A stretch of DNA of 64,000 bases from Azorinus chamasolen (GCA_963576725.1 OY755247.1:12466534-12530533); one strand, 5' to 3'. Shown: positions 10,190 to 19,636, counted from the stretch's first letter. Program-made: numbers and translations. Notes: a model not told the origin generated them from the sequence alone.

Positions 10190-10500
10190 CAGAAAGAACA
10201 TTATGCAGAAGTCCTTTTCTGAATTACTCCAAGTCCTTCAACAAACGAGTATCACCAGTAGCAGTTGACCTCTTTTGAGCGGTTGCCTTATAGACACTTT
10301 ACTATAAACAGTAACACTTTTCCATTTCGAACACTCAAATAAATATCTTTATCAGGTTTAAGACAGGTGGTAGCTTAATACAGGTTGATAGTCTTGCAGA
10401 ACGTTCCTTTGGCAGCTTTCTTCATGGCTTTCACCCTGCATTAACCAGTCACCTGTCTTACGCTTTACTGTTCTTCTTTCCTTTAACATCGAATTGGCGA
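10190..10500. mobile_element. two decayed family E fragments
   Basis: ATGCAGAAGTCC...GAATTACTCC near 10203-10235 and GACAGGTGGTAGCTTAATAC...ACCCTGCATTAACC near 10362-10450 are E palindrome arms. No intact CAGTAGAACC ends are seen. Confidence 0.6.
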
Positions 10501-10531
10501 GTTTTTACTGTATGTTCAAACGGCGTTTATA

Positions 10532-10781
10532 TTAACACTTTCCCTGATGAATATTCATGTAGGAAATAATGACGTCATGAATATTAATAAGATTATTGTT
10601 TTTATAATGGCATATGAACACAAGACATTTGCCTCAGACAGAAGCTGTAGAATCAGATCTATATTACACCATAAGCAAACAGAGCAGACCCTGATCAGAC
10701 GGCTCCTATAGGAGCCGTCTGATCTGGGTCTAGTCTGTTTGCAGATGCGTCAAAATGCGCTTACATAAGGGAAAGGGTTAA
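10532..10781 (-). mobile_element. family A MITE, intact reference copy
   Basis: TTAACACTTTCCCTGATG to GGGAAAGGG-TTAA, 250 bp. A 68-bp palindrome at 10675-10742 runs GCAAACAGAGCAGACC to the mirrored GTTTGC, with zero-loop apex GCTCCTATAGGAGC. The arms differ at one key place: CCTGATC on the long-flank arm, CCAGATC on the short-flank arm. TTAA ends followed by CCC/CCT fit piggyBac-type non-autonomous elements; no transposase is present in the window. Confidence 0.93.
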
Positions 10782-10851
10782 GACTGAAGCCAATATATTG
10801 CGAACCGATAATGAACAAAAATGGAGAGTAGAAAACCACACGATACATATA

Positions 10852-11053
10852 CAGAAGAACCTGTCTTAAGCGACCATTCATTTATTAACATTGAAGTGCT
10901 TAAAACAGGTGGTTGCTTAATACAGGGCAAAAGTGATGCAGAAAGTTCCTATAGGAGCATTCTGCATTACTTTTGACCTGAATTAAGCTACCACCTGCCT
11001 GATAGACCCACAATTATATCCTTTAAGATGGTCGTTTAAGACAGGCTCTACTG
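10852..11053. mobile_element. family E MITE
   Basis: CAGAAGAACCTGTCTTAAGC left end, GACAGGCTCTACTG right end, TA flanks (10850-10851, 11054-11055). Palindrome apex TTCCTATAGGAGC. Confidence 0.9.
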
Positions 11054-11057
11054 TAGT

Positions 11058-11286
11058 TTAACCCATTACCTCATAGGCTATTTTTAGATACAACCTCTTT
11101 GAATAAATCTACCGAAAAGGACCATTGACTAGAGAAAAGGAAAATTGCAGAATTTCGTAGTTTGAAACCATTGTGATAAATAGAGTATTTGCTCCTATAG
11201 GAGCAAATGCTCTATTTATCACAATGATTTCACTAAATGACTTTTACAGAGTCGTCAAAAGTCGTCAATATGAGGAAATGGGTTGA
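11058..11286 (+). mobile_element. family B MITE, near intact
   Basis: TTAACCCATTACCTCATAGG start, GAGGAAATGGG-TTGA end. The palindrome is complete, with apex GCTCCTATAGGAGC. It sits 3 bp after an E element. Confidence 0.9.
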
Positions 11287-11299
11287 TGAAAAACAAAAT

Positions 11300-11390
11300 C
11301 AGTGTAATACAGAAAGTTCCTAAAGGAAATTTCACCATAAATTTCCATCTACATTAAGCTTCCACCTGTTTAAAATCGATAGCATTAAAC
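11300..11390. mobile_element. family E fragment
   Basis: TAATACAGAAAGTTCC and CTACATTAAGCTTCCACCTG are E palindrome arms; the rest is absent. Confidence 0.6.
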
Positions 11391-11427
11391 ATGAGGTGTT
11401 GTAGAACGTTTATAATATTATCTGGCA

Positions 11428-11735
11428 ACAGTTGCTATAGGAGTATTTGTTCTTCTGACTGCTATAAGAGTGTTTGTTCATGTTTATTTTGACTGTTATA
11501 AGAGTATTTGTTCATGTATATTCTGACTGCTATGAGAGAGTTTGTTCATGTTTATTCTGACTGCTATGAGAATATTTGTTCGTGCCTATTCTGACTGCTA
11601 TAGTGTGTGCTCATACTTATTCTGGTTGCTTTGAAATTATTTGTTCATGTTTATTCTGACTGCTATGGGAGTAATTTTTCATGCTTAATTTGACTGCTAT
11701 GAGAGTATTTATTCATGCTTATTCTGACATTTTAG
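11428..11735. repeat. ~35-bp minisatellite, about 9 copies
   Basis: Repeated phrase GACTGCTATGAGAGTATTTG then TTCATGTTTATTCT, with point differences and small indels between copies. Confidence 0.88.
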
Positions 11736-11745
11736 CTGTTTTAGC

Positions 11746-11905
11746 TTAACCAATTCTGTACTAGACTATTTTAAACTCGTTCTTTTTTAATAAATCTACC
11801 GAAAAGGTGCATTTACTAGAGAAAAGGGAAAGATAGAATTGTGTAGTTTTGAAACCATTGTGATACAGAGGCGTCAACAGGCGTCAGTAGGAGGGAATGG
11901 GTTAA
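11746..11905 (+). mobile_element. family B MITE that has lost its palindrome
   Basis: Start TTAACCAATTCTGTAC, end GGAGGGAATGGG-TTAA. The sequence jumps from ACCATTGTGATA directly to CAGAGGCGTC, so nearly all the hairpin is gone while both ends remain. Confidence 0.85.
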
Positions 11906-11954
11906 AACATCATACAGGAATACTTTTTCTACATTCCAATTTGAAGAGACAACA

Positions 11955-12026
11955 GAGTGTTAGACGGTTTGGAGTCAGATTAGTCATCTTCGCCGGTGTC
12001 TCATCTGGATTTCAGACTGTTGGCAA
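11955..12026 (+). mobile_element. family C palindrome remnant
   Basis: GACGGTTTGGAGTCAGAT and GTCTCATCTGGAT...CAGACTGTTGGC are decayed C arms. Confidence 0.55.
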
Positions 12027-12061
12027 AGCTTATCACAAATTCGCCTGAAACATTCAAAATC

Positions 12062-12273
12062 TTAACCAATTTGCGCCCACGATCCCATATATGGGACTTA
12101 GGCAAACAGTGTAGACTCTGATCAGACGCCGCATTATGCGGCCTCTGATCAAAGTCTGCACTGTTTGCTGACAGGAAATTCAATGTAAAACAAAACAAAA
12201 ATGAAAATTTAGACCTGACAACCCTTAGATAATATATAAGCATGGAAAACTCCACTGGGAGCAAATGGGTTAA
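12062..12273 (+). mobile_element. family H MITE
   Basis: TTAACCAATTTGCGCCCACG start, CTGGGAGCAAATGGG-TTAA end. It contains a small palindrome CCCATATATGGG and a large one at 12102-12168 (GCAAACAGTGTAGACTC, apex GCATTATGC). A cleaner copy is at 60008-60237. Confidence 0.9.
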
Positions 12274-12360
12274 TACCCTTGTTAACTAATCTGTACTACA
12301 CTATGTTTGTTGACTTTTGAATAGCATAAGCAGAACAATGGAGTTGAACGTTCTGTGCTA

Positions 12361-12564
12361 CAGCAGAACCATCCTTAAGCTGCCACTCATTTATGAAACT
12401 CAGGAGTCTTAAAATGCAGACGGTTGCTTAATACAGCGCAAAGGTAAAGCAGAAAGTTTCACTAGGAGCTTTTTGCATTACCATGCCCTGTATGAAGCTA
12501 CTACCTGCCTTACATACCCATAATTAGACCACTTTTTTATGGCCGCTTAAGACAAGTTGTACTG
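12361..12564. mobile_element. family E MITE
   Basis: CAGCAGAACCATCCTTAAGC left end after TA, and GACAAGTTGTACTG right end. The palindrome apex is TTTCACTAGGAGC, diverged. Confidence 0.85.
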
Positions 12565-12766
12565 TGTTTTATTATGCTAATGCAGAAAGGTATGACGCAA
12601 ATTCATGATTTGCTGAACAATATTTTGCGAGTTCAGTGCACGTTCATGTTGTCTGTATTTTAAGGTAATTGATTCTCTTGCACTTAACCCTCGATATATA
12701 CCAAACAAGATACAGTGGTGCAATGCTTTCATGTCAAACAGGATACAGTATGCAATATTAAAGTCT

Positions 12767-12790
12767 TTCATTCATTCATTCATTCATTCA
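12767..12790. repeat. (TTCA)n microsatellite
   Basis: Six TTCA units in a row. Confidence 0.95.
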
Positions 12791-12909
12791 ATGTTATCAT
12801 GTACTGTTGTAATAAACTTTATTTTATTACATTAACAGTTCTTGTTTGACATATATAATATAGTTTTGATTCATATTTTGGGAGGTTAATATATGAAGAA
12901 TGCAAGAAT

Positions 12910-13100
12910 AAAAGCTACAGATAAAGGTGCTTCACAAATACTAAAATCGTCATTTCTCCACCAAACCCTATACTGTGACCACTCTTTAGAATCGTCTCTT
13001 TGAGACGATTCTAAAGAGTGGTCACAGTATAGAGTTCGGTGGAGAAATAAAAGAGCTATTCTTGAAAATGTTTTATTTACGCAACTTATCTGTACCGCAT
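12910..13100. mobile_element. family F MITE
   Basis: AAGCTACAGATAAAGGTGC left end and GCAACTTATCTGTACCGC right end. The 95-bp palindrome at 12953-13047 runs TTTCTCCACCAAACCC to its complement, with centre GTCTCTTTGAGAC. Confidence 0.87.
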
Positions 13101-13326
13101 CTATGTGTATCTATAATTTGCTGCAAAAAGGGACTTCAGCTATTTAAACTCAAGGTTATGGAAACGTTGGCGTATAACTTTGTTTTGCTTAAATTTTGCA
13201 GCGACATATCAGACGCATATCAAACGTTGGATAAGATTGATATATGTTTTTCCATTGCATTTCAAATTCGTTGTTTTACTTTGGTATATTTGTTACCATA
13301 TAACAAAGGAGTTGTCATCTTTAGTA

Positions 13327-13561
13327 CTCAACCCTTTACATCATATACACGCTTTCACCCCTTTGCGAACAGAGTAGATCCAGATCAGACGGCTCCTGTC
13401 GGAGCATCTGATCCGAGTCCTTTCTGATTACTTATGAAATTATATAACTTACTCTACAGTTTCTACGAATACCATTAAAAATATGTCATTATAAACTTCA
13501 GCTACTAAATATTCATGATATTATTATTTTTTATATGAATATTCAACAGGGAAATGGTTAA
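13327..13561 (+). mobile_element. family A MITE
   Basis: CTCAACCCTTTACATCATA (mutated TTAA) to GGGAAATGG-TTAA. Short arm GATCCAGATCAGACGG, apex CTCCTGTCGGAG. Translation gives the peptide VDPDQTAP, seen in other A copies. Confidence 0.82.
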
Positions 13562-14408
13562 TTTAGATATATCACCTATTGCACTATTATTCACATGGTA
13601 TTTTAAAGTTGGCTTAAATTGAATTGAATTTTAAATGATACTGCAATTTCTAGTAGTCAGGTCTGATTTTTCTCTGTTGTCTATTCATCTGTTTTTTCTC
13701 TTTGACAATTTTTCCCGCTAACAATAACCTCTGACATATTCCATCTTGTATATTTCACATGAATTTTTCCCTCTTGCATATTGCGTCTTGTATTTTCTCC
13801 CTTATGTTTTATCTCTAGCATATTCCGCCTTGCATTTTCCATATGCCGTTTGGCTTTTGCATATTCCGTCATGTATTTTCTCACTGATAGTAGTACAATA
13901 ATGAGTCATGCAGGAAACACCACATACAGAACAAACAGCCGCCCGAACAGCAACACCAGCAAACAGCAAATGTACATAACTATAAAAACATCAAGAGACG
14001 CACAAAGACAAAACAAACATACAATAGGGGGATGTTTACACTTGGGCACATTCCGCCTTGTATTTATTCCCAGATGTTTCCCCTTCCTTCCTGCACATTC
14101 CGTCATGTATTTTCTCTTTGATGTTTACCACTCTCATAGTTTGTCTTGTACTTTCCCATGGTATTTCTCTCTGGTATATCCCGTTTTGTATATCTGCCTG
14201 ATGTTTACCCCCTGGTACATTCCATCTTGTATCCACACGCACACACCCTGACCTATCCCTCTGGCATATCCCCCGCCACACACACCCTGACCTATCCCTC
14301 TGGCATATTCCCCGTCACACACACACCCTGACTTATCCCTCTGGTATACCCCACACATTTTTCTCTGATATATATCTTGTATTTACTCCCCTATTGTTAA
14401 CAGTCTGA

Positions 14409-14563
14409 TGTAACCGGGTGTTCTTATAAAGAAACATACCCGCTCAGACCTGGGATCGAACCCGGGTCGCCAGGTTCGCAGTCAAGCACTCTACCACGTC
14501 GCCATAAAAACGCGCTTGTACAGCAAGGCCGTACAAGTGATGATAATCCTACACACTGTGACA
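14409..14563 (-). repeat. TRIM LTR (downstream on minus strand), with Pol III boxes
   Basis: The minus strand carries a tRNA-like segment (~14511-14440): A-box-like TGGCGACGTGG at 14494-14504 and B-box-like GGTTCGATCCC at 14452-14462. The 42-nt start-to-start spacing is close to that of tRNA genes. The T-arm can fold; the acceptor stem does not pair well, so this is tRNA-derived rather than a tRNA gene. Confidence 0.8.
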
Positions 14564-14668
14564 TACTCCCCAGCAAGTTGAAATTCGTCCCGAATTTCTA
14601 TGGGTATGAGAACGACTGGGAATCAAACCCGGAGCTCATACAGTCACAGTCCCCCGTTGGGCGCCAAA
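14564..14668 (-). other. TRIM internal region: PBS and PPT
   Basis: Minus strand: PBS-like TGGCGCCCAACGGGG ends the plus-strand interval (about 14652-14666). A further B-box-like GGTTTGATTCC lies at 14619-14629 and a purine tract at ~14564-14574. Only 105 bp, non-coding. Confidence 0.75.
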
Positions 14669-14823
14669 TGTAACCAAGTGTTCTTATAAAGAAACATACC
14701 CGCTCAGACCTGGGATCGAACCCGGGTCACCAGGTTCGCAGTCAAGCACTCTACCACGTCGCCATAAAAGCGCGCTTGTACAGCACGGCCGTACAAGTGA
14801 TGATAATCCTACACACTGTGACA
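14669..14823 (-). repeat. TRIM LTR (upstream on minus strand), with Pol III boxes
   Basis: Near-identical to the other LTR. A-box-like sequence at 14754-14764 and B-box-like sequence at 14712-14722 on the minus strand. It lies next to the primer binding site, as a 5' LTR should. Confidence 0.8.
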
Positions 14824-16956
14824 CTGACATATTCAGTCATGTATTTTCTTCCCGATGTTTACCATCTAGCACATTCCAATTTGTATTCCCCCGGACATTT
14901 CCCTCTGGTATATTCCGTCATGTATTCTCTCCCTGACTCCTACCATCTAGCGCATTTCAATTTGTATTTACCTTGGATATTTCACTCTGGCATATTCCGT
15001 TATGTATTTCCCCCCCCCCCCTTATGTTTCCCTCTGGTATATTCCGTCTTCACCCAAGACATTTCACTCTGGCATATTCCGTCATGTATTCTCCCCCTGA
15101 TGTTTCCCTCTGGTATACTCTGTCTTCACCCCAAGACATTTCACTCTGGCATATTCCGTCATGTATCCCCCCCCCCCCCTGATGTTTCCCTCTGGTGTAC
15201 TCCGTCTTCACCCCAAGACATTTCCCTCTGGCATATTCCGTCTTGTATTTCACTTTGACATTTTCCCTTTGGCATACTCTATCTTCTTATTTCCTTGACA
15301 TTTTACCTCTGGTTTATTCCGTTTTGTATTCACCCTGACAGTTTACCTCTGGCTTATTCCGTTTTGCATTTCATTCGGGCATTTCCCTTTGGTATACTAC
15401 GTCTTGTATTTCACCTTTACATTTTCCCGCTAGCATAATCCTTCGTACACATTTCCCCCTGATATTTTCTCTCTGGTATATTCCTTCATGTAGTTTTCCC
15501 CTGATATTTGTCACCTGACACATTCCATCTTGTATATCCTCCTCACATTTTCCCCTGGAATGTTTAGTCTTGTATTTCCCCTTACACTTCCCTCTTGTAA
15601 ACTTCTGTTTTGTATTCCCCCTGGCATTTTACATCTGGCATATTCCGTCTTACGTTTATATGATGTTGGTGTGGAACAGGAAAGTATCAGTTTTGTGAAG
15701 TCGTGTATATATGTGTGTGCGCGCCCCTCACCCGTGCTTCTGGCGTTGCTGTGCATTTTCGTGTGTCATTTCCTGCCTTATATTTTTTATCTATTTTGTA
15801 GTTCCTCTGGTATATCTCGTCTTGAATTTTCTCCTGGAACTGTACTTCTCGCATATGCTGTCTTCTATTTTACCCTGACAGTTTACCTCTGGCAAATTTC
15901 GTATTGTATTTCGACCTGACATTTTAACTCTTGCATATCCCTCTTTTATTGCATCCAAACATTGTACCTCTGGTATATTCCATCTTGCATTTCTCCCTGA
16001 AATGTCAAACTTGGCATATTCCGCCTTGTTTTGCACCCTGACATTTTAACTATGTCATATTCATCCTTGTATTGCATCCTGACATTTTAACTCTGGTATA
16101 TTCCATCTTTTATTTCTCCCTGAAATGTCAAACCTGGCATATTCCGTCTTGTACTGCATCCGGTCATTTTAACTCTGGCATATTCAGTCTTGTATTTCTC
16201 CCTGACAATTCACCTCTTGTATATTCCGTCTTATATGACACCTTGACATTTGACCTCTGCCATATTCCGTCTTATATTGAATCCTGACATTTTCCGTCTG
16301 GAATATTCCATTTTTTTTATTTCCATTGACATTTTCCCTCTTGCATATTCAATCTTGCATGTCACCCTGAAATTTTCCCTCTAGTATATTCCGTTTGGTA
16401 TTTTCCCTTTACAATTTTCCCTCTAGTATATTCCGTTTGGTATTTTCCCTTTACAATTTTCCCTCTAGTATATTCAGTTTGGTATTTTCCCTTTACAATT
16501 TTCCCTCTAGTATATTCCGTTTGGTATTTTCCCTTTACAATTTCCCCTTTTGTATATTCTCTCTCTATTTTTTGCGATATACCGGTATTCAGTATTATGT
16601 TTTCACTCTTGTATTTTCTTTCCGACATATGCAACCTTGTGTTTTCGCTTTGGCGTTTTATCGGTGACATATTCTCTCTGGTATCTCTTCTCTGGCATAT
16701 TCTGTCATATCCTGGTATTTTGTCTATGCTATATTCCGACTTCCGTTTTCATGTAGATATTCCTCTCTGATATATTCCGATATATGTATTTTCCCTCTGA
16801 CATATTATGTGGCATAATTCATCTTGTATATTACTGAATAAATAAAACATAAACAAACAAACAAAGTTAATTTCACGTTTAATAGATTCCGATTCATGAG
16901 TTATCACGCTAGGCAAACAAAATTTGTGAAACTATGAAAATAATATAGATCTATCC

Positions 16957-17207
16957 TTAACTCTTTCGGCGCCAATGTCGCCTTTTGGCACCATTGAAAA
17001 CAGTGCAGTCCCATGTCAGATGCCGCCTTTTCAAGGCGGCATCTGACCTGGGACTACACTGTTTTCTGTATTATTTTAGCCCAAGCATACATGTTTTTAA
17101 AAAACAAATGTTTTACTAATATACCTTTATTATTTAGTTTAGAATTATATTTAATATGAAATTATTATTGTAGACGACACTTTTAAATTTGGCGCCAAAC
17201 CATTTAA
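16957..17207 (+). mobile_element. family M MITE, intact
   Basis: TTAACTCTTTCGGCGCC to TTTGGCGCCAAACCATTTAA, 251 bp. The palindrome at 16996-17066 reads GAAAACAGTGCAGTCCC, apex GCCTTTTCAAGGC. Its right TTAA (17204-17207) is shared with the following A element. Confidence 0.9.
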
Positions 17208-17390
17208 CCCTTTACTCCATAAATACGCCTTTCTACGCCTTTTCAAACAGAGTAGCCACAGATCAGATCCTATATTAGTCGTCTAATCAGGGTCTGCTGG
17301 GTTATGTAATAATATAGTTTGTGACTCTGTGGTTCTGTCATGGGCAAAAGTGCAGGTGTTTATGTGCCATTACACGTGCCATGTATTTAT
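17204..17390 (+). mobile_element. family A MITE, truncated
   Basis: TTAACCCTTTACTCCATAAA start with ACGCCTTTCTACGCC, decayed palindrome, A long flank up to TGTGCCATTA. It then runs into minisatellite sequence. Confidence 0.8.
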
Positions 17391-17394
17391 TACC

Positions 17395-17960
17395 CCAATT
17401 TTGCCTTGTATTTCCCTCTGACAGTTTTCCTCCTGTTACATATTCCGTCTGACATTCTTACCTATGACATTTTATATATTGATATATCCCCTCTGTGGTA
17501 TATGATTCATTGCCTCATATATTTCCCTCTGATATTTTCTCTAGGGTATCGTACTTCCTCTAGTATTTCTTCCACAGTCGTATTCTCTCTGACATATCCC
17601 CTTCGGGGGTATAATTCACTGCCTCACATATTTCCCTCTGACATTTTCTGTCTGACATCATACACAAGTATTTCTTCCACAGTCGTTTTCCCTCTGGTAT
17701 ATCCCCTCTGGTGTAATACTCTACCTCACATTATGTCTGCCTTGCATACATGTGTATTTCCCTCAGCCATTTTCTCTCGGGCATAATACTTCCTCCAGTA
17801 TTTCTTCCACAGTCGTTTTCTCTTTGACATGAGTGTAATTCTCTGCCCCGTATATTTCTGTCCTGCATTTTCCCTGGGGCATTTTATCTTTGACATATTC
17901 CGTCTGGCAATTTCCTTTTTTCCATCAGGCTTTTCTGACATATTCTCTGTGGTATTTATA
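17395..17960. repeat. degenerate minisatellite array, second part
   Basis: Same family as the 13.7-16.8 kb array: TTTCCCTCTGACA, TCTTCCACAGTCG and ATATCCCCT(C/T)-type phrases recur at about 40-100 bp. It probably belongs to one array split by M and A insertions. Confidence 0.8.
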
Positions 17961-17972
17961 CTTTATCACACA

Positions 17973-18264
17973 CAGTTGAACTTCAATATATCGAACGTAT
18001 TTAACTTCGAGATAAACAGAAGTTTGAGTCAACTGATTTCTAATTTGCACATTTTCTCAACTTCACAGCATAATACAGGTCTAAAGTAATGCTGAAAGCT
18101 CCCATAGGAGCTTTTTCAGCGCTATGTTCGACCTGCATTGACCTGTCACATGTGTTTCTATACCCCCTTAGTGAAATATTTTAGAAAATAAAATGTATTG
18201 TAAATTTTGAAAAGGATCGAAATTTTGCTTTGAATATGCGAGATATCGGTATCAGAGTTCAGCT
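17973..18264. mobile_element. family K MITE
   Basis: CAGTTGAACTTCAATATATC left end, GAGATATCGGTATCAGAG near the right end. Palindrome CTGAAAGCTCCCATAGGAGC with a decayed partner arm. Confidence 0.82.
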
Positions 18265-18279
18265 ATACTATATAAATTG

Positions 18280-18585
18280 AAAAGTAGTAAAGTCAAGCAG
18301 GCAAAGCCACATACAAGACGCAACCACCACCAAAACACCGATAGACAGCATGACACACACACACACAACCACACACCCAAACGCACACACACGCACACAC
18401 GAAATGAACACAGAAAACACCAAAAGACACACAAGAACCAGAGACAAACGTTCCACATATGAACAAAATCACAAGCACAAAGACGCAAGGCAAACAAAAG
18501 GAAGGGTGAAAAAGAGAGTACCGCCTTGGCACGGTCAGTAGCAAAAACACCACTGGGGGTTTAAACCGGTTTGCGGACGTCCTAA
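18280..18585 (-). repeat. Penelope-like element terminal repeat, inverted copy 1
   Basis: This is the reverse complement of 21930-22239: shared phrases include TTTAAACCGGTTTGCGGAC, AGTACCGCCTTGGCACGG, GACGCAACCACCACC and a CA-rich tract. Frames crossing the CA tract are artefacts. Confidence 0.85.
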
Positions 18586-18764
18586 AGTTTTGTTGCAAGT
18601 CGATGAATCTTGGTTTCTGTCATCAAGAAGTTTAAACGTACAAGCAGCATGGGGTATCCTGATCACGTTGATATAAGTATGTCCATACGACATAATGTTA
18701 CTTGAAATTGTTCGTTGTGAATAGAGTGACCGACACACCTTGGTAAGTAATTAAAACCAATGAA

Positions 18765-19310
18765 AAAGTAGTAAATCAAGCAGGAAAAGCCACACACAAA
18801 ACGCCACCATCACCAAAACACCGACAGAAAGCAATTTATATAGCAATTAATACACACACACACACATACAGGAGAAAGTCACATACAAGACGCAATCACC
18901 ACCAACACATCGATAGACAGCACGTCACACACATACACACACGCGCGCACACACAAGAAGAACACAGAAAACACCAACAAATACACAATCACCAGAGACA
19001 CACATGAACAAAACACAAGCACAAAGACATAAGACAAACAAAAGTAAGGGTGACAAAGCGAGAACCGCCTTGGCACGGTCAGTAGCAAAAACACCACTGG
19101 GGTTTAAACCGGTTTGCGGACACCTAACCTCACTTATCTCAAAGCCACCCTAGCTAAACAAACGTTGTAAATAAAGGTATCCCCGCCGGACTTCCCCCAC
19201 AACATAGAAGACAGTGATCACAGTACAAAAAGTAAAACATAGCATAAACACTGTGAAAGTCCGTCAAATATATACTCAATGACTTTGCTGAAGACAGAGC
19301 AACCCCCAAG
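18765..19310 (-). repeat. Penelope-like element terminal repeat, inverted copy 2, longer
   Basis: It starts like copy 1 (AAAGTAGTAAATCAAGCAGG) and extends further: GGTATCCCCGCCGGACTT, ACATAGCATAAACACTG and TCAATGACTTTGCTGAAG match the complement of ~21765-21930. So two staggered inverted copies sit left of the body. Confidence 0.85.
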
Positions 19311-19319
19311 TCTCATTTA

Positions 19320-19425
19320 AACTCTACTCTTTACTCTACTATTATTATCATTATTATTATACCACATTTATATAGCGCTCTTTTCACACCGGATATGTGC
19401 GTTCAAAAGCGCTTCACATGGATGA
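19320..19425. repeat. (ATT)n plus TTTATATAGCGC dispersed motif
   Basis: A short ATT microsatellite is followed by CATTTATATAGCGCTC and AAAAGCGCTTCACATGG, a mirrored pair common at the ends of repeats in marine invertebrate genomes (from general knowledge; not checked). Confidence 0.5.
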
Positions 19426-19484
19426 AATCACTATTCATTTAAGAAATAATGTATGTATAAATATTATTTACCTTAATATCTAAA

Positions 19485-19636
19485 ATGTTACATGAATAAG
19501 AAACAGTTTGAGACTGTGGAGACAAAACTGTAGAGACGAATTTATATAAGTACATGAGCAACACGCTCCAACAGGAGCCTCTGATCTTTGACTGCTCTGT
19601 TTGCATATGTGCTAAAATGCGTATTTATGAAGAAAG
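19485..19636 (-). mobile_element. family A MITE remnant
   Basis: CTCCAACAGGAGCCTCTGAT and GACTGCTCTGTTTGC, then TATTTATGAAGAAAGGA, are the short-flank half of A. Confidence 0.65.

Larger units (their letters stand above)
14409..14823 (-). mobile_element. TRIM-like miniature LTR element with tRNA-like LTRs
   Basis: Two 155-bp direct repeats (14409-14563 and 14669-14823) both begin TG and end CA and differ at five positions by eye. They enclose 105 bp and are flanked by a 4-bp duplication CTGA (14405-14408 and 14824-14827). On the minus strand the left LTR is followed after 2 bp by TGGCGCCCAACGGGG, a typical LTR-retrotransposon primer-binding-site sequence, and the right LTR is preceded by the purine-rich GCTGGGGAGTA. 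No coding capacity is present. LTR, PBS, PPT and target duplication together make an LTR-type element very likely. Known TRIMs are non-autonomous and depend on a partner element's enzymes. Confidence 0.88.
13735..16840. repeat. degenerate ~42-bp minisatellite array, first part
   Basis: Diverged repeats of CATATTCCGTCTTGTATTT followed by a CCCTGACATTTT-type block and CCTCTGG. Locally homogeneous blocks: ~46-bp units with CACACACCCTGACC at 14225-14345, ~80-90-bp two-part units with poly-C tracts at about 15010-15245, and four nearly identical 42-bp units (TATATTCCGTTTGGTATTTT) at ~16380-16550. The array is interrupted by unrelated DNA at ~13890-14040 and ~15660-15790 and by a TRIM at 14409-14823. 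Long frames in it follow from the period being a multiple of three and are not taken as genes. Confidence 0.92.

Noticed and set aside
10675..10742. Palindromes as Rho-independent terminators or bacterial regulatory sites
   Set aside because: There are no adjacent genes or U-tracts, and the same palindromes occur at many loci within defined mobile elements.
13062..13427. 121-codon frame as a host gene
   Set aside because: Its C-terminal third is translated family A MITE (VDPDQTAP), and the frame's N-terminal part overlaps the end of an F element.
14440..14511. A functional tRNA gene on the minus strand
   Set aside because: A and B boxes are present and the T-arm can pair, but the acceptor stem does not, there is no clean Pol III terminator after the tRNA-like part, and the segment is repeated inside LTRs.
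14409..14823. Two tandem SINE copies rather than an LTR element
   Set aside because: The TG...CA ends, equal 155-bp lengths, PBS and purine tract in the right places and the CTGA duplication fit an LTR-type element better; kept as an alternative only.
14134..16670. Numerous long frames on both strands in the 14-17 kb region
   Set aside because: The 42-bp period is a multiple of three and the array is stop-poor; the frames shift between phases and show only repeat-derived peptides.
18252..18600. Overlapping His/Thr-rich and Cys/Val-rich frames
   Set aside because: They cross the CA-rich tract of the Penelope-like terminal repeat, and mirrored versions occur at 21962-22355.
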